A program made the translations under genes and the position numbers. Below the pieces are notes generated by a model. The model was not told the DNA's origin. It saw only the letters and a list, made by a program, of their open reading frames with translations, and ran no database searches. Source: Neurospora tetraspora (Eukaryota; Ascomycota; Sordariomycetes; Sordariales; Sordariaceae). From it: 64,000 nt of DNA. This document shows positions 24,201-33,082 of this stretch, piece by piece. The stretch lies in contig NW_026944388.1 in assembly GCF_033439725.1 (NCBI RefSeq), positions 248,001-312,000 of the forward strand, read 5' to 3'. Numbering within the stretch: the first letter of the stretch is position 1; every line of letters starts with the position of its first letter.

Positions 24201-27200
24201 CGCTCAGCCAGACAAGGGCGCGAAACTACCGCCCGCGAGTACCGATGTTGCCTTGTTTGCTCCGGAAATGAAGTTGACCAGAGATCGTCTACATGCTGGC
24301 CATCAATTTCGCCCACCTTCAGAACACCCAATGCCTGTCCAGAGCTTTTTCGAAAGCCGGATTGCTTCACAATGGACATTGGCAGAGGATGATCAGCTCA
24401 GGGCATTGGTACGTGAGTATTCGTACAACTGGTCTCTTATTTCCTCGATGATCTCCAGCAGGTCATCGTTCCCATCAGCTGTGGAGCGGCGTACCCCTTG
24501 GGAATGCTTTGAGCGATGGGTGAACCTCGAGGGCCTGCCTAGTGATTTTGCAAAGACGCCCTACTTCAAGGCTTATCAGGCCAGGATCGATGCTGCCGGG
24601 CGGACCATTCTACAGCACAATCAGAACGCGGCACAGGGGCAGCAGCAGGTTGGACCTAACGGTGCGGTGACCCCTATTCCACGGAAGAGGCCCACCAACA
24701 CCATGCGTGTTGAGAGACGTAGGAACCAAAAACATCTGGCACTGTTTGACGCTATGCGAAAGTTGGCGAAGAAACGAGAGGCGGCGGCACAGAAACAGCA
24801 GGCTCAGGCCAGCATGACAGCCATGCGCAAGACAAATGAACAGCAGAGACAGCAACCCCAGCAGCAACTTCACCTCCAGGCGAAGACTCCTCAGGAGTAC
24901 AGTCTCATGAGAGCTGCTCGTGACCAGCAAATTGCAGAGAAGATGGCTCATCTAGCGGCGCGGCAGCACGAGATAATACAGAAACGGGTAAGTAGCGGAG
25001 TAGGATCCATCTCTTCTAGTTATATCAGATACTAACAAAACATTACAATAGCTCCTCACGCAAAGACAAGCCCAAATGGCTGCCACACCTGGGGTCGCTC
25101 AGGTGCCTCAGACAGCAGCACAACTTGCCGCCGCCAATTCACTCAACAACGCCGCAGCCAGACTGAATATTCCAGCTCAGATGGCCGTAACGGCCCAGAA
25201 GCTCGCTCCCGGACGCGTCCCGATGCAGGCTCCAGCCGGGATTCCTACTGTTCCCGCTCAACTCGCCGCCAGTGGCCTTGTACCACCTCTTCCCGTCGCC
25301 GCTATCCCTCAAGCTCAGCTCCAGGCCATGCAAGCACAGCACAGGCTGCCAATGGTAAATCCTACGCCAGATATCAACCTTGTGATGCAGGCCCGAAGGA
25401 TCCAAGATCAGCAGAGAGCTGTTGCGGTGCAATTGCAGCAACAACAACACCAACAACATCAGCATCAGCAACACCCACAGCAGCCACAGCAGCAGCATCA
25501 GGTTCAACAACAAGTGGTCTCACAACAACAACTCCAGCCGCAGCAACAGCAACAACAGCAGCAGCCGCAACAGCAACAACAACTACAGCAGCAGCCGCAG
25601 CAGCCGCAACATCAACAGGCCCAAACACCTCAACCAGCACAGCAGCAGCCACAACAGCCTCAAGTGGCCCAGCAGCCGCCGCCAGTGCCGCAAGTTCAAA
25701 TCAACGGTGTTCAAGGCTCGCCAACACCAATGCGGCCGGTGGTGAATAGCCTGAACAATGGCGTCTACATGTCCAGCGTCAGTGCGCAGGCGATGATGGC
25801 TTCGTTTAATGCGGCAAATAGCGTTGCTGGGATGGTGACGTCTCCAGGTGCTGGGTTGAGTATGCCGATGCTACCGGCTGGGTCGCCGCGTGGTCCTCAG
25901 ATTCCCGCTCAGCAATTACCCTATACTCATATCCACACTAGGCTTAAGGAGTTTGAGACCCATTTCAGGAATAAGAATCCCGGGGCCACCCAGGACCAGA
26001 TCAGGCAAATGGCTACGGAGCATTTGGGTCGATTGATAGTTCAAACCCAACAACATGCCATGAATGCCGCGGCAGGTGGAGTTGGACACGGTCTAGGTGC
26101 CGTGGCCACTACGACGAGTCCTCACCAATATGCGCAGCTCCTACGGGCCCAACAACAGGCTCAAGCACAACAGGTTGCACAAGCACAACAGCAAGCTCAG
26201 CAAGCTCAGCAAGCCGCTCAAGCCGCGGCAGCAGCTCAAGCTCAGCTTACCCCGGCCCAGGTAGCCCAGGCACAAGCGGCGGCTGCTCAGAAACAAAAAC
26301 AAGCGGCAGCGGCAGCAGCCCAAGCCCAAGTTCTTGCCCAGGCTCAGATGCAGACTCAAGCTCAAGCGCACCAACCTCAGCAACCTCAAGCCCAGCCTCA
26401 TGTTCAAGCACAAGCAATGGCAGCGGCTCAGCTTCAAGCTCAGGTTCAGCTCCAGGCACAGGCGGCGGCCCAGAAGCAAGCAGCTCACGCCCATCCTCAG
26501 GCTCAGTCGCAGGGACAAGGTCAACATCCTCAGCAAACCCAGCGAGCTCATCAAGTCCAGCAAGTACAAGGGCAGCAGGCACATCAGCTGCCGCAGGGTC
26601 CGCAGTCACAGCAGGTCCAGCAGCAGGTCCAGCAATCTCCGCAGGCACGGCAGCAGTCTCAACAGCCTCAGATGGTACGACAGCCGGTGCAGCAAGCCCA
26701 GCAAGCCCAGCAACCTCAGCAAGTTCAACAACCTCAACAGTCCCAAAAGACCCAGCAAATGCAACCCCAGCAGCAGGTACAAACGCCTCATCAACAGGCT
26801 CAGAAAGCTCAGCAATCCCAGCAGGCGCAGCAAGCGCAACAGCAACAACAGCAGCAGCAGCAGCAGCAGGGGCAAGCTCAAAGCCAAGGCCAAGTTCAAG
26901 GCCAGGGTCAGGGTCAAGCTCAGGGGCAAGGCCAAACTCGGGGTCAGGCTGGGGTTCAAATCCAAGGTCAAGTCCAGGGTCAAGCTTCGGGTCAAGTTCA
27001 ACCTCAGCACACCCAGCAAGCTCATCACGCTCAGCAAGCTCAGACCCAACAAGCTCAACATGCTCGAAATGCCCAGCAAGCCCACCACACCCAACAAGTT
27101 CAACAGGCACAACATGCCCAGCAACCTCAAGGGCAGCAGGGACAGAGACACGGACAAGTCCATGGGCACGGGCAACAACTGCACCAGCACCAGCAGCATC

Positions 27201-28183
27201 AACCACAGCAGGCACAGCAGACACAGCAGCAACAACCTCAACAGCAGCAGCGTCAACAAGTTCATCCTGTACCACAGCTGCCGCAGGCGCAGCAGGCTCA
27301 ACAAGCACAACCGCTACAGCAAGCTCAACAGCATCAACAGCCTCAACAACCTCAACAGCCTAAACAGCCTCACCAGGCTCACCAGGCTCAAGCTCATCAG
27401 GCTCAAGCTAACCAGCCTCAAGCTCACCAGCCTCAAGCTCACCAGCCTCAAGCTCACCAGCCTCAAGCTCACCAGCCTCAAGCTCACCAGCCTCAAGCCC
27501 AGCAGCCTCAGCAAGCTCAAGCTCAGCAAGCTCAACAGCCTCAACAGCCTCAACAGCCTCAACAGGTTCAACAGCCGCAACAGGCTCAGCAGGCTCAGCA
27601 GACTCAGCAGGCTCAGCAGACTCAGCAGGCTCAGCAGACTCAGCAGGCTCAGCAGGTTCAAGGTCAACAGGCTCGGGCTCAACAGGCCCAGGTTCAGCAG
27701 GCTCAAGCTCAGGCTCAGGCTCAGGCTCAGCAGGTTCAGGCCCAACAAGCTCAGGCTCAGCAGGTTCAGGCCCAACAAGCTCAGGCTCAGCAAGCTCAGG
27801 CTCAGCAAGCTCAGGCTCAGCAAGCTCAGGCTCAGCAAGCTCAGGCTCAGCAAGCTCAGGCTCAGGCTCAGGCTCAAAGTCAAATGCAATCGCAAGCTCA
27901 ACCACAACAGCAACCGCGACCTCAGTCTCAACCACAGGCGCAACAGCCGCAACAGGCTAGTCAGCAAGTTCAGCATGGTGTAGTTGGACAGACAAGCCAG
28001 CAGAACCAACAAGGTCAGCAGGCCCAGCAATCACATCAAGTTCAACAAGCTCAGCAACCTGTAGCTGCTCCCCAACCCGCTCCCCAGACTAGTCAAAATC
28101 CTCAGGCTGCTCAGCAGGCGGGAATGGCGCAACAACAACAAGGACAGGGTAGCGGTAGCGCTACGCCTGCTCCACCAAAATAA
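21247..28183 (+). CDS. vid21: Vid21/Eaf1, scaffold of the NuA4 histone acetyltransferase
   Basis: Four exons: 21247-21308, 21386-21538, 21612-24987 and 25052-28183, about 2240 residues. The short first exon begins MTEVGPADRRKLLHSKR; splicing restores the conserved N-terminus running into SRKRKLRELYAVAT. Without it the frame has no ATG. A long disordered Pro/Ser region follows, then an HSA helix (LIKEMKWMRTDFREERKWKR, about 737-775), then a SANT/Myb domain (SQWTLAEDDQLRALVREYSY, about 991-1045, ending ERWVNLEGLP). The last 1040 residues are mostly Gln/Ala-rich. Family knowledge: Eaf1 assembles NuA4, with HSA binding actin/Arp4 and SANT contacting chromatin. The order HSA then SANT is diagnostic, and the Q-rich tail is typical but very long here. 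Confidence 0.93.
25434..25680 (+). repeat. CAG/CAA-rich coding repeat in Vid21
   Basis: Nearly pure Gln codons with His and Pro interruptions, in mixed CAA/CAG usage. It encodes a long polyglutamine-type segment at the start of the Q-rich tail. Confidence 0.85.
27393..27500 (+). repeat. 15-bp in-frame minisatellite in Vid21
   Basis: Roughly seven tandem copies of a 15-bp unit containing ctcaagctcaccagc encode a repeated Q-A-H-Q-P pentapeptide. Copies are almost identical at DNA level, pointing to recent expansion. Confidence 0.85.
27590..27880 (+). repeat. Second in-frame Q/A minisatellite cluster in Vid21
   Basis: Consecutive 18-bp units (caggctcagcagactcag) at about 27590-27655 are followed by 15-bp units (caagctcaggctcag) at about 27770-27870. 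The encoded peptides are QAQQTQ and QAQAQ. Perfect copies side by side suggest slippage or unequal crossing over. Confidence 0.85.
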
Positions 28184-28799
28184 TAGGATGAGGGCCACCA
28201 AAGTGCATGTTTCTTGCCGACAGTAGGAGACAAAAAAGGGGCAATAGCCATAATATGCTTTGACTGCCGATATCATGGGTTACAGCAGACGATGGTCCCG
28301 GGGATAAGAGTCAAGCATGGAGGGGGAGGAGATTAGAGGTTTTGTTAAGCGCAAGGCACATGTAGATTTAAGGGCTACTCGAATGTTGTACGTATATGGA
28401 AGGTTTGTCGTTAAGCGATTGCACATGGTTAAGGCGTTCTAACGAAGTGACGAACGCGTTAAATATAGATACTAGTACATATACCCTCGGCTTATGTGAC
28501 TGTGACTCGAGATGCCACGATATGCCTTGAGGCACCTAGACGTAGGTTCTACTTGTAGAGAACGGGCAGGCATGCCAAGACATGTTGTCCAGACAGTACG
28601 TATGTGCACTGATAAGATAAGACTTTTCGAGCAGAGCCCCACTTAAAAAAGTTGCGAAGGAAAAACAAGTGGAATCGAATGGCAATCGTTCAGCACTGCA
28701 CCGGACCCTGAAGACTGTCTCTGCCTGCCTTGATCATCCACTTTTTCAACATCTTTCTGCCTTCCTCATTGCAATCTAACCACCACAACAGTATCCAAA
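28184..28799. other. Intergenic between Vid21 and Mak11
   Basis: Vid21 3' UTR followed by the Mak11 promoter and leader. Nothing else is supported. Confidence 0.6.
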
Positions 28800-30443
28800 A
28801 TGGCCAGCAAGAGAAAGAGAGATAATGCGCCCGAGAGCGAACCTGTCGAGAAAACAGAACAGCAGTCAACAAAGAAAGTCAAGGCCCCAGCACCAACCAA
28901 GGCTGCGCGTGCCAGCTCTAACTCCAGCACTTCTGCGACTCCATTCAAAGTGGACAGCACCTCCCCGATAACAATCCAAGTCGTCGCCGGCTCCTACGAC
29001 CGCGTCCTTCACGGTATCACCGCCACCGTTACCCCCACGACCACTACTACGACCGCTACTACCCCCTCCAAGAACAACAAGAAGGCCGCCGCCGCCGAAA
29101 CCACAACCTCGTACAAAGTCTCCTTCGCCGACACCTTCCTCTTCAACGCCCACTCCTCCGCCATCCGATGCCTCGCCCTCTCCCCTCCCTCGGCGCCCAC
29201 GCCCGGCCAAAAGGGTGGGCAGAAGGTCCTCCTCGCCACGGGCGCCACCGACGAGCGCATCAACATCTACAACATCTCTGCGCACCCGCCCTCAGCCAAG
29301 GCCGCTGACGACCAGAAACTTCTCAACAGCATCACCCCTCGTCCCGTGCTCGAGAACCCCAAGAACCGCGAGCTCGGCACGCTCCTGCACCACTCGTCCA
29401 ACATCACACGCCTCGTCTTCCCGAACCGCTCCAAGCTGCTTTCGGCCTCCGAAGACTCCACCGTCGCCGTCACCCGCGTCCGCGACTGGGCTTTGCTGCA
29501 CACCTTCAAGTGTCCCATTCCCAAGGCGCAGGGTAGGCCGTCGGGCGACACGGCTGCGCTCGGAGCGGTCCCCGCGGGCGTTAATGATTTTGCGGTGCAC
29601 CCGAGTAACAAGATCATGATTAGCGTTAGCAAGGGCGAGAGGAGCATGCGCCTGTGGAACTTGGAGACGGGCAAGAAGAGTCGCGTGCTCAATTTCCCCA
29701 AGGACGTGCTGATGGAGATTGGCGAGGGGAAACATAGCACGGGCGAGGCGAGAAGGATTGTGTGGGGCGAGGACGAGTTTGCGGTTACTTTTGATCGGGA
29801 CGTGCTGGTGTTTGGCATGGATTGTCGCCCGAGGTGCCGGGTTATGAGGGAGGATGTGGTGGGGACGAAGATGACGAAGGTGCATGAGATTAAGTATGTT
29901 AGCCTGGGCAAGGAGGAGGGACAAGAGGAGGAGAAGAATGTCCTGGCGGTGGCGACGGAGGATGGAAGGATATTGTTCTTTGATACGGCTGAGTCTGAGT
30001 TGCTTGAGCCGCCTGCTCCCAAGGAGGACGCTCCCGAAAAGGAGCAGCAGCACAAGAAGCTCTTCGAGCCCAAGACCCCCAACGCCAAGCTTATCGCTCA
30101 GCTCGGCGGCAAGACGGCCGGCGTGTCGGGCAGAATCAAGGACTTTACTGTTCTCCCTGTCGAGGACGAGGAGAGCGGTAAGAGGTCGTGGTTCGTTGCC
30201 AGCGCGAGCAGTGATGGCCGCGTAAGGATGTGGCGTCTTGAGAGCGATGATCTTCGTGTTAAGGACGAGAGCGTCAAGCCCGGCAGACAGGTCGGCGAGC
30301 TGTTGGGCACGTACGAGACGGAGAACAGAATCACTTGCTTGGGCGCGTTTGTCATGATACCCCGGCCGGAGGGATCGGTGGAGAGCGAGTATGAGTTTGA
30401 TAGTGAGGAGAGCGAGGATGATGATGAGTCGGATGATGAGTAA
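28800..30443 (+). CDS. mak11: WD40 ribosome-biogenesis protein Mak11/PAK1IP1-like
   Basis: Single exon, 547 residues, start MASKRKRDNAPES. The basic N-terminal tail is followed by beta-propeller repeats: HSSAIRCLALSPPS with LLATGATDERINIYN, HHSSNITRLVFPNRSKLLSA with SEDSTVAVTRVRDW, VNDFAVHPSNKIMISVSKGE with SMRLWNLETGK, and a late ASSDGRVRMWRL. The motif GATDERINIYN and the SEDSTVAV repeat fit the Mak11/PAK1IP1 family, which acts in nucleolar 60S subunit maturation. The C-terminus is a run of Glu/Asp/Ser (EESEDDDESDDE), as in other nucleolar factors. A related WD40 family cannot be fully excluded by eye, but the combination of basic head and acidic tail supports this call. Confidence 0.85.
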   Translation: MASKRKRDNAPESEPVEKTEQQSTKKVKAPAPTKAARASSNSSTSATPFKVDSTSPITIQVVAGSYDRVLHGITATVTPTTTTTTATTPSKNNKKAAAAETTTSYKVSFADTFLFNAHSSAIRCLALSPPSAPTPGQKGGQKVLLATGATDERINIYNISAHPPSAKAADDQKLLNSITPRPVLENPKNRELGTLLHHSSNITRLVFPNRSKLLSASEDSTVAVTRVRDWALLHTFKCPIPKAQGRPSGDTAALGAVPAGVNDFAVHPSNKIMISVSKGERSMRLWNLETGKKSRVLNFPKDVLMEIGEGKHSTGEARRIVWGEDEFAVTFDRDVLVFGMDCRPRCRVMREDVVGTKMTKVHEIKYVSLGKEEGQEEEKNVLAVATEDGRILFFDTAESELLEPPAPKEDAPEKEQQHKKLFEPKTPNAKLIAQLGGKTAGVSGRIKDFTVLPVEDEESGKRSWFVASASSDGRVRMWRLESDDLRVKDESVKPGRQVGELLGTYETENRITCLGAFVMIPRPEGSVESEYEFDSEESEDDDESDDE

Positions 30444-30977
30444 GGGGTGGAGAGAAATTGGGTTGTTTGTGTTGGTTTAGCATAATTGATGTATAAAGAA
30501 AGGATTTGTTTTGATCATGCTGGTTGTTGTTGATGTCCTCTCACGGGGCTGGGATAATGCATTGAAGATGTGTGATTGATGCTATGTTGGTAATTGAGAT
30601 GTTCATTGTGTTGTTCTACGGACTTCAATCTTAAAGATGAAGAGATAGTCCGATCCTTCGTGTGAAACAAGAAGCATACAAAATTTTGGGCGGAAGAAAA
30701 ATCCGCCGCTTACTCAGTTTGTTTATTCCAACTTCATCCCCCTGGCTCAAGCCCTTCTTGGTCCTCCCAAAATTCACTTTTTTTTTTGCCGACTTGGACT
30801 TCATCCATCATATGAAGGAAGCTCCTTCATCATATTCATAATTCTACTCTACTCTCTTGGGGCCTGAAAATGTGTTGTTCAGTTTCTCTGTTTGATGATG
30901 TATCTCAATCACAAGACAGCCACCAACTTTCACCATTCCTACATAAGATCAAGATCCAGGTAAACCAATCATCAAAA
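30444..30977. other. Intergenic between Mak11 and tRNA-Leu
   Basis: Mak11 3' UTR and 5' flank of the tRNA gene. No ORF is supported. Confidence 0.6.
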
Positions 30978-31087
30978 GGCAAGATGGCCGAGCGGTCTAA
31001 GGCGCCACGTTAAGGTTAACCCTTAATCCGAGTTAAATCTCAGTTCCGTGGTCCGAAAGGGCGTGGGTTCGAATCCCACTCTTGTCA
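30978..31087 (+). tRNA. tRNA-Leu(AAG) with intron
   Basis: The acceptor stem GGCAAGA pairs with TCTTGTC (one G-T pair). The anticodon stem CCACG pairs with CGTGG around T-T-A-A-G-G, giving anticodon AAG at 31012-31014. The intron is about 31016-31045 (30 nt) and contains ccttaa, complementary to the anticodon loop, as in canonical tRNA introns. A long variable arm (tccgaaagggc) and a T-arm GTGGG-TTCGAAT-CCCAC complete a class II leucine tRNA. It sits between the converging Mak11 and INSIG genes. A near-identical copy lies at 55827-55937. Confidence 0.95.
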
Positions 31088-31132
31088 AAACATCATATCC
31101 TCCACCAAGCTCGGGTGGAAATTGTTCTTTTT
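31088..31132 (+). terminator. tRNA 3' trailer with hairpin and Pol III T-run
   Basis: About 40 nt after the tRNA body, the first T5 run occurs at 31128-31132. Between them, CCACC and GGTGG arms (loop aagctcg) form a hairpin near 31102-31118. The same arrangement follows the second tRNA-Leu gene. Confidence 0.7.
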
Positions 31133-31540
31133 GACGCTTTCTTTTTCCTTGGTTTTTTTTTCCCTTCCCTCTTTTTGGCTTCGGCTTGAAGGTTGAGGTC
31201 CTCTTTTGATCATTTGTTTGTCAAAAAAAAAATTTCTTTCCTCGTTGTGCTGGCTTCGGAGGTCGTCGTGACAGACACATGGCACAGATCAGATTTTCTA
31301 AGCCATATTGAGACCTCCAAATGCTCAGTAGCATTGTTTGACTCCCTTGGTAAAAATGGTGCAATAATATGCCCCTAGTCGGACTGCTAAGTACAAGTTG
31401 ATAAACCGACCACTATTGATGTGTGTTGAATCATTCCCGCTGCGTCGATATCGAAGACTCGAACTCAAAGACGTTCTCCATTGTGAACCCTGACGTGATG
31501 CGATAAAGATGCCGAAATCATCACTTTCCCGACGGAGGAA
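31133..31540. other. Intergenic between tRNA-Leu and INSIG 3' end
   Basis: T-rich just after the tRNA terminator, then the INSIG 3' UTR region. No further gene is supported. Confidence 0.6.
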
Positions 31541-33082
31541 TCACCTAACACCACCCCATCTCCCCCTGGAAGCAGCCGACTTATTTAGCGCCAACCTCCT
31601 CCCAATATTCCCAAAGCACACACAGCTGCAAAACAACACACTGAGCATCCAAATGCCCGTCTCAATAACGGCCGCGTTTCCGCTGCTCGTCCCTCCCAGA
31701 CCGCCCATCCTCGCCGCTACGCCCCTAGGCAACCCGGATGTAGTCCCATTAAGCACCCCCATCGCAGGTTGCCCATTCGTCAAGATATGATCGTGGTACG
31801 CACCCATTCCCCCGGCCACCGGCGCAGGCATCATATCGGGGTTACCCAACCCCATCAGAATGGCGGACCCGGTAACGCCCACGGCGGCACTGAGGAGGAA
31901 GCCCGGTTTGGACCGGTCGATCAGGTACCACAGAAACGGGTTCGCGAGCGCGAGGGTCATAGAGACCTGCATCGTCGAGGCCCAAGGCAGACGGCGGATG
32001 GCAAAGACGATGCCGACGAAGGCGCCGATGCTGCGGACGACGAGAGGCCAGTCGGCTTCGGGTGGGGAGGTGACGCCTCCCCCCGTGCTGGACTCTGTTT
32101 CAGTAGGGATGGTGGTGATTGATGCCTTTCTTGGGGAAGACCTTAATGACGATGAAGGAGGTTGTTGCAACAAAGCAGCAGCGGCCTCCGCAGCTGCCGC
32201 AGCTCGTCGCCTTTCCTTCTCTTTCTTGGTTATCCTCCTCTTCCCAAACGTTTCCTCCCACACCTGATCGAACCAGGGAAGTAACCTGCCCAACACCACG
32301 CCGGCCGCTCCCCAGAAGGTGAGGTACCGCCAGCCGTAGCCGCCCGTGACGCTGTCTCCGTTAGGCAAGCGAGTGACGAGCACGCCGTAGCCCATGCCCA
32401 GGGCGAAGAGGAGGATCGTCCGGAGCAAAGACCAGAGCAGGCTCATTACTGGGTTGTTGTTCCCGCTGTTGATGTCTGATGATGATGATTCGCCTCTGAA
32501 GGTGGGGATGGTGGATGTTATGGAGGAAACTCGTCGTTGTCTTTTGGGTCTGAGGGTGATGGTCTCTTGGTAGGTCTCGTCATCCTCGTCGTCGTCATCC
32601 CTGGCGTCTCCGGCAATGCCTAGTACGTTGGCTGCATCATCGGTTTCGTCCTCGGTTTCCTCTTTCAGTTGCTCGCCGAAGTAGAATCCATTGCGTAGGT
32701 TCGAAGCTGAGCGACCTACTCCGGGGGTGGTGACGGCCGTTCCGGGCTCATCGGAGAAGATGCCGAAGAGAGTAGAAGAAGTCAGGTTCCGGAATGAGGT
32801 GGCTCTGCTGATGTTGGAGGAGTCAAGACCGCTAGTGACGGCCCCGCTGCCGGCGGGAGAGGCGCTGGTGTTGAAGGGTGATCGAGGGTCCAGGAGGAAG
32901 CGGAGGTCGGCGGCTGTGATGCGTGGTTGGGGAGATGTGTTGGAGTCTCTGCCGGGAGCTGGGGAAGGAGACTCGTCCTTACGAGAGATCATTGGTGGTG
33001 ATGCTAGGTTGAAGGGTCGTCGAGGGATTGGGCGGAAGATTTTGGGTCCATCTTGGGTCCCGCCGTTGGAGTTTTGGTCCAT
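31541..33082 (-). CDS. ins1: INSIG domain ER membrane protein
   Basis: Single exon, 513 residues, ATG at 33080-33082 (MDQNSNGGTQDG); the frame is open further upstream but without ATG. A long disordered N-terminus (about 200 residues, Ser/Pro/Asp-rich) precedes about six membrane segments: near 211-237 (SLLRTILLFALGMGYGVLV), 249-269 (YLTFWGAAGVVLGRLLPWF), 343-365 (VVRSIGAFVGIVFAIRRLPW), 370-392 (LALANPFLWYLIDRS), 397-417 and 465-495. The pattern RS-G-FVGI, then WYLIDRSKPGF, and the C-terminal GNIGRRL match vertebrate INSIG (compare DRSRSGF and GNIGRQL). Family role: ER regulator of sterol synthesis, binding HMG-CoA reductase and/or the SREBP escort protein. A basic/Ala-rich loop of about 60 residues between TM2 and TM3 is an insertion relative to animal INSIG. 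Confidence 0.88.
   Translation of the reverse strand: MDQNSNGGTQDGPKIFRPIPRRPFNLASPPMISRKDESPSPAPGRDSNTSPQPRITAADLRFLLDPRSPFNTSASPAGSGAVTSGLDSSNISRATSFRNLTSSTLFGIFSDEPGTAVTTPGVGRSASNLRNGFYFGEQLKEETEDETDDAANVLGIAGDARDDDDEDDETYQETITLRPKRQRRVSSITSTIPTFRGESSSSDINSGNNNPVMSLLWSLLRTILLFALGMGYGVLVTRLPNGDSVTGGYGWRYLTFWGAAGVVLGRLLPWFDQVWEETFGKRRITKKEKERRRAAAAAEAAAALLQQPPSSSLRSSPRKASITTIPTETESSTGGGVTSPPEADWPLVVRSIGAFVGIVFAIRRLPWASTMQVSMTLALANPFLWYLIDRSKPGFLLSAAVGVTGSAILMGLGNPDMMPAPVAGGMGAYHDHILTNGQPAMGVLNGTTSGLPRGVAARMGGLGGTSSGNAAVIETGIWMLSVLFCSCVCFGNIGRRLALNKSAASRGRWGGVR

Noticed and set aside
26247-27308. 353-codon antisense ORF in the Vid21 Q-rich region
   Set aside because: Its Ala/Val/Glu-rich composition is the direct complement of Gln/Ala codon repeats, so it is a compositional shadow.
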